From Pseudomonadota bacterium (GTDB lineage Bacteria > Bdellovibrionota > JAFGOL01), in contig JAPLFT010000061.1 of the NCBI GenBank assembly GCA_026390535.1, forward strand, positions 1-7,083: a stretch of DNA of 7,083 nucleotides, read 5' to 3'. The notes below the pieces were generated by a model. The model worked only from the letters and a program-made list of their open reading frames with translations, ran no database searches and was not told where the DNA came from. This document shows, one piece after another, positions 5,822-7,083 of this stretch. Position 1 is the stretch's first letter. Each line of letters starts with the position of its first letter. The translations under genes were made by a program, and so were the position numbers.

Positions 5822-6367
5822 TTAATTTTTCATCGAGGATCTGATGTTAGATTCCTCACCTTCAATATGTTCGAGGACCAATTTTTCCACATATTGAACA
5901 TATTCCTCATAGCTAAGAGAAAATACATTGTCCCTCATCTTAGCGTGATTAAGGAATATCTCTTTATCGAATTTATTCACCCCATTACCATTATGTGCTG
6001 TTTCCTTGTTTTTTAGCGCTACATTTATACTTAACATTAGAGCCTGTGCCGAATCTTTGCCTGTTTTAAGTATGTAATCACTGGCACCCAGTCTTATGGC
6101 CTTTATCACCCTTATAACATCACCTTCTGTAGCGAGCATTATCACAGGGATATAGGGATCAACTATTTTTATATATTTAAGGACGTCAAAAACATCCTTG
6201 TCGGCATCGTAATCTATGTCCAAGGCAATCACATCTATATTATGTTTACCCATTATCTTTATTACTGAATCATAGCTGGAGACATGCATGATCTTATATT
6301 CTTCTTCCAGCAATAATGAGATTGTCTTTTTTACGACAGGATCATCACTAACAATAAGAAGGTTCAT
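5822..6367 (-). CDS. Single-domain response regulator (CheY-like receiver)
   Basis: This 181-residue protein has an N-terminal receiver domain (about 1-120): acidic pair D8-D9 after LLIVS, probable phospho-acceptor D50 in VIALDID, the switch threonine T80 in VIMLATEG, and the conserved lysine K101 in ASDYILK. It should be phosphorylated by a histidine kinase not present here. The last 60 residues hold a hydrophilic linker (about 121-135) and a charged, probably helical tail with FSLSYEEYVQYVEKLVLEH (149-167). I recognise no DNA-binding or enzyme domain, so output may be by protein-protein contact. ATG at 6367 is chosen because GAGG (complement of 6373-6376) lies 5 nt upstream; an in-frame TTG at 6385 would add six residues and is less likely. 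The gene converges on the carboxylase operon and diverges from mgsA. Confidence 0.85.
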   Translation of the reverse strand: MNLLIVSDDPVVKKTISLLLEEEYKIMHVSSYDSVIKIMGKHNIDVIALDIDYDADKDVFDVLKYIKIVDPYIPVIMLATEGDVIRVIKAIRLGASDYILKTGKDSAQALMLSINVALKNKETAHNGNGVNKFDKEIFLNHAKMRDNVFSLSYEEYVQYVEKLVLEHIEGEESNIRSSMKN

Positions 6368-6482
6368 CAAAACCTCGCTTCCCAAACCCTAAAAAGTCTA
6401 TATCAAAGTAAAATCTGTTTTGCCATAGCTTATTAAAAAAATAAACAGTTGTGTAAATAAAGGGCAATGATATAGAGGAGGT
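6368..6482. other. Divergent intergenic region between the response regulator and mgsA
   Basis: These 115 bp must hold promoters for both divergent genes unless one is read from further away. The middle is very A+T-rich (an A-run at 6435-6441). A TTGCCA (6420-6425) could be a -35 box for the + strand, but no -10 box of good quality lies 17 bp downstream, so I do not call a promoter. The right end holds the unusual mgsA ribosome-binding site. Confidence 0.4.
6475..6482 (+). promoter_or_regulatory. Shine-Dalgarno site directly touching the mgsA start codon
   Basis: GAGGAGGT ends at the base before ATG 6483, so the strongest pairing register has zero spacing. Only the weaker register using GAGG (6475-6478) gives a workable 4-nt gap. 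No other in-frame start fits: TGA at 6468-6470 closes the frame upstream, and the next codons downstream are family-typical. Confidence 0.7.
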
Positions 6483-6932
6483 ATGTCAAAACGTAATATT
6501 AAAACAATAGCCCTGGTTGCTCATGATAACATGAAAAAAGATCTTATCGAATGGACCCAGTTCAACAAGGGAACTCTCATAAACTATGAGATATACAGTA
6601 CCGGTACGACCGGAAAATTGCTGGAAGAAAAAACAGGGTTGAAAATCAGCAAGTTGAAATCCGGCCCTTTGGGCGGAGATCAGCAACTGGGCGCAAAGAT
6701 AGCCAATGGCGATATAGATTTTCTCATATTCTTTTGGGATCCGTTGTCTGTGCAACCTCATGATGTAGATGTGAAGAGTCTTTTAAGGCTTGCCGTAGTC
6801 TATAATGTTCCCGTTGCATGTAACAGGGCAACAGCAGATTTCATAATATCATCCCCGCTGATGCATCACGAATACGAAAGGGTAATCCCGGCGTTTGAGG
6901 AATACAAGCACAGAAAAATAGATCTAGATTAG
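6483..6932 (+). CDS. mgsA: Methylglyoxal synthase
   Basis: A 149-residue protein, of usual length, that converts dihydroxyacetone phosphate to methylglyoxal and phosphate in the cytoplasm, a bypass used when phosphorylated sugars accumulate or phosphate is short. Family landmarks are all present: IALVAHD (9-15), STGTTG (39-44) for phosphate binding, SGPLGGDQQLGA (60-71) with catalytic D66, FFWDP (83-87), QPHDVDVKSLLRLA (91-104) and ATADFIISSP (116-125). By eye H14, D15, D66, D86, H93 and D96 correspond to E. coli H19, D20, D71, D91, H98 and D101. The phosphate-sensing and catalytic residues are therefore intact and the enzyme is predicted active. The gene stands alone on its strand, divergent from the response regulator. 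Translation start and possible control are discussed with its ribosome-binding site. Confidence 0.96.
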   Translation: MSKRNIKTIALVAHDNMKKDLIEWTQFNKGTLINYEIYSTGTTGKLLEEKTGLKISKLKSGPLGGDQQLGAKIANGDIDFLIFFWDPLSVQPHDVDVKSLLRLAVVYNVPVACNRATADFIISSPLMHHEYERVIPAFEEYKHRKIDLD

Positions 6933-6963
6933 TATTATTTTTTAACGAATATTTTCTTCAGAT

Positions 6964-7020
6964 TTTTTCTTTAGATTTTTCCAGCTTATTTTTTTTTAAG
7001 ACGAAGAAAAATCAGAAAAA
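6964..7020. terminator. T-rich imperfect hairpin after mgsA, possible terminator
   Basis: GATTTTTC (6974-6981) pairs exactly with GAAAAATC (7006-7013). After a 3-nt bulge (6971-6973) the stem continues with 6964-6970 against 7014-7020. The loop contains a run of nine T (6989-6997). It is very A+T-rich and lacks the GC stem plus trailing U-run of a standard intrinsic terminator, so a terminator role is tentative. Confidence 0.35.
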
Positions 7021-7027
7021 TGACTAA

Positions 7028-7047
7028 GGTGTATATAAACATACACC
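7028..7047. promoter_or_regulatory. Perfect 7-bp hairpin or operator just ahead of a ribosome-binding site
   Basis: GGTGTAT (7028-7034) and ATACACC (7041-7047) are exact inverted repeats around the six bases ATAAAC. It ends one base before GCAGGAG (7048-7054), a Shine-Dalgarno-like site 5 nt from ATG 7060. It could be an operator half-site pair or an mRNA hairpin masking translation of what follows. Confidence 0.45.
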
Positions 7048-7059
7048 GCAGGAGTTTTT

Positions 7060-7080
7060 ATGATTTTGATGAAGTGTTAG
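7060..7080 (+). CDS. Six-codon ORF with a good ribosome-binding site (possible leader peptide)
   Basis: ATG 7060 is preceded by AGGAG (7050-7054) with 5 nt spacing, but the frame closes after six codons (MILMKC) at TAG 7078-7080. It may be a leader peptide for a gene beyond the window. Alternatively the true gene may start at GTG 7074, which is open to the window end, or a sequencing error may break a real start. It is too short to judge. Confidence 0.25.
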   Translation: MILMKC

Positions 7081-7083
7081 GAA

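Noticed and set aside
5816..6016. A + strand ORF of 66 codons
   Set aside because: It lies antisense to the response regulator, whose receiver motifs are unmistakable, and has no recognisable protein features.
6368..6385. TTG start adding six residues to the response regulator
   Set aside because: The GAGG site fits ATG 6367 and the receiver domain begins right at that Met.

Overview
The window reads as bacterial chromosome, moderately A+T-rich, with a strong preference for ATA (Ile) and AGA/AGG (Arg) codons. The gene content (ferritin, a flavin reductase/rubredoxin pair, a free-standing three-subunit biotin carboxylase complex, methylglyoxal synthase, a DUF2400 protein) suggests an anaerobic or microaerophilic Gram-negative-like bacterium. 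I cannot name the phylum; groups such as Desulfobacterota, Nitrospirota or Omnitrophota are guesses from gene content and codon style. I see no phage, IS transposase, CRISPR array, tRNA or rRNA.

Layout. Positions 1-1845 hold four + strand genes: the C-terminal half of a ferritin (cut by the window edge), an FMN-binding flavin reductase, a rubredoxin and a DUF2400/TIGR02757 protein. The first three look like an iron/oxygen-defence operon. The flavin reductase and rubredoxin are the two halves of the protein that is fused in some anaerobes as high-molecular-weight rubredoxin. A 165-bp gap (1846-2010) carries possible promoter elements. Positions 2011-5616 encode a complete acyl-CoA carboxylase on the + strand: carboxyltransferase, biotin carboxylase and biotin carrier protein. 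Propionyl-CoA is the likely substrate, but the usual specificity residue is Ile rather than Asp.

Positions 5617-5821 separate convergent genes and hold the most striking non-coding feature: a 175-bp imperfect palindrome with 37-nt arms (32 Watson-Crick pairs) and two nested hairpins. It could be a MITE-like element, a structured RNA or a bidirectional terminator. Next comes a minus-strand single-domain response regulator (5822-6367), divergent from a + strand methylglyoxal synthase gene (6483-6932) whose Shine-Dalgarno sequence abuts its ATG. The last 150 bp hold a T-rich AT hairpin, a perfect 7-bp hairpin, and a ribosome-binding site with a six-codon ORF, probably the leader of whatever follows.

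How the genes may work together: the first block moves electrons from NAD(P)H through flavin and rubredoxin while ferritin stores iron. The carboxylase block would interconvert propionyl-CoA and methylmalonyl-CoA (or carboxylate acetyl-CoA). Methylglyoxal synthase diverts dihydroxyacetone phosphate, and in some anaerobes methylglyoxal leads through 1,2-propanediol to propionyl-CoA; that link is inference only. I found no clear evidence of a wholly new system. The 5631-5805 element is the best candidate for something undescribed.
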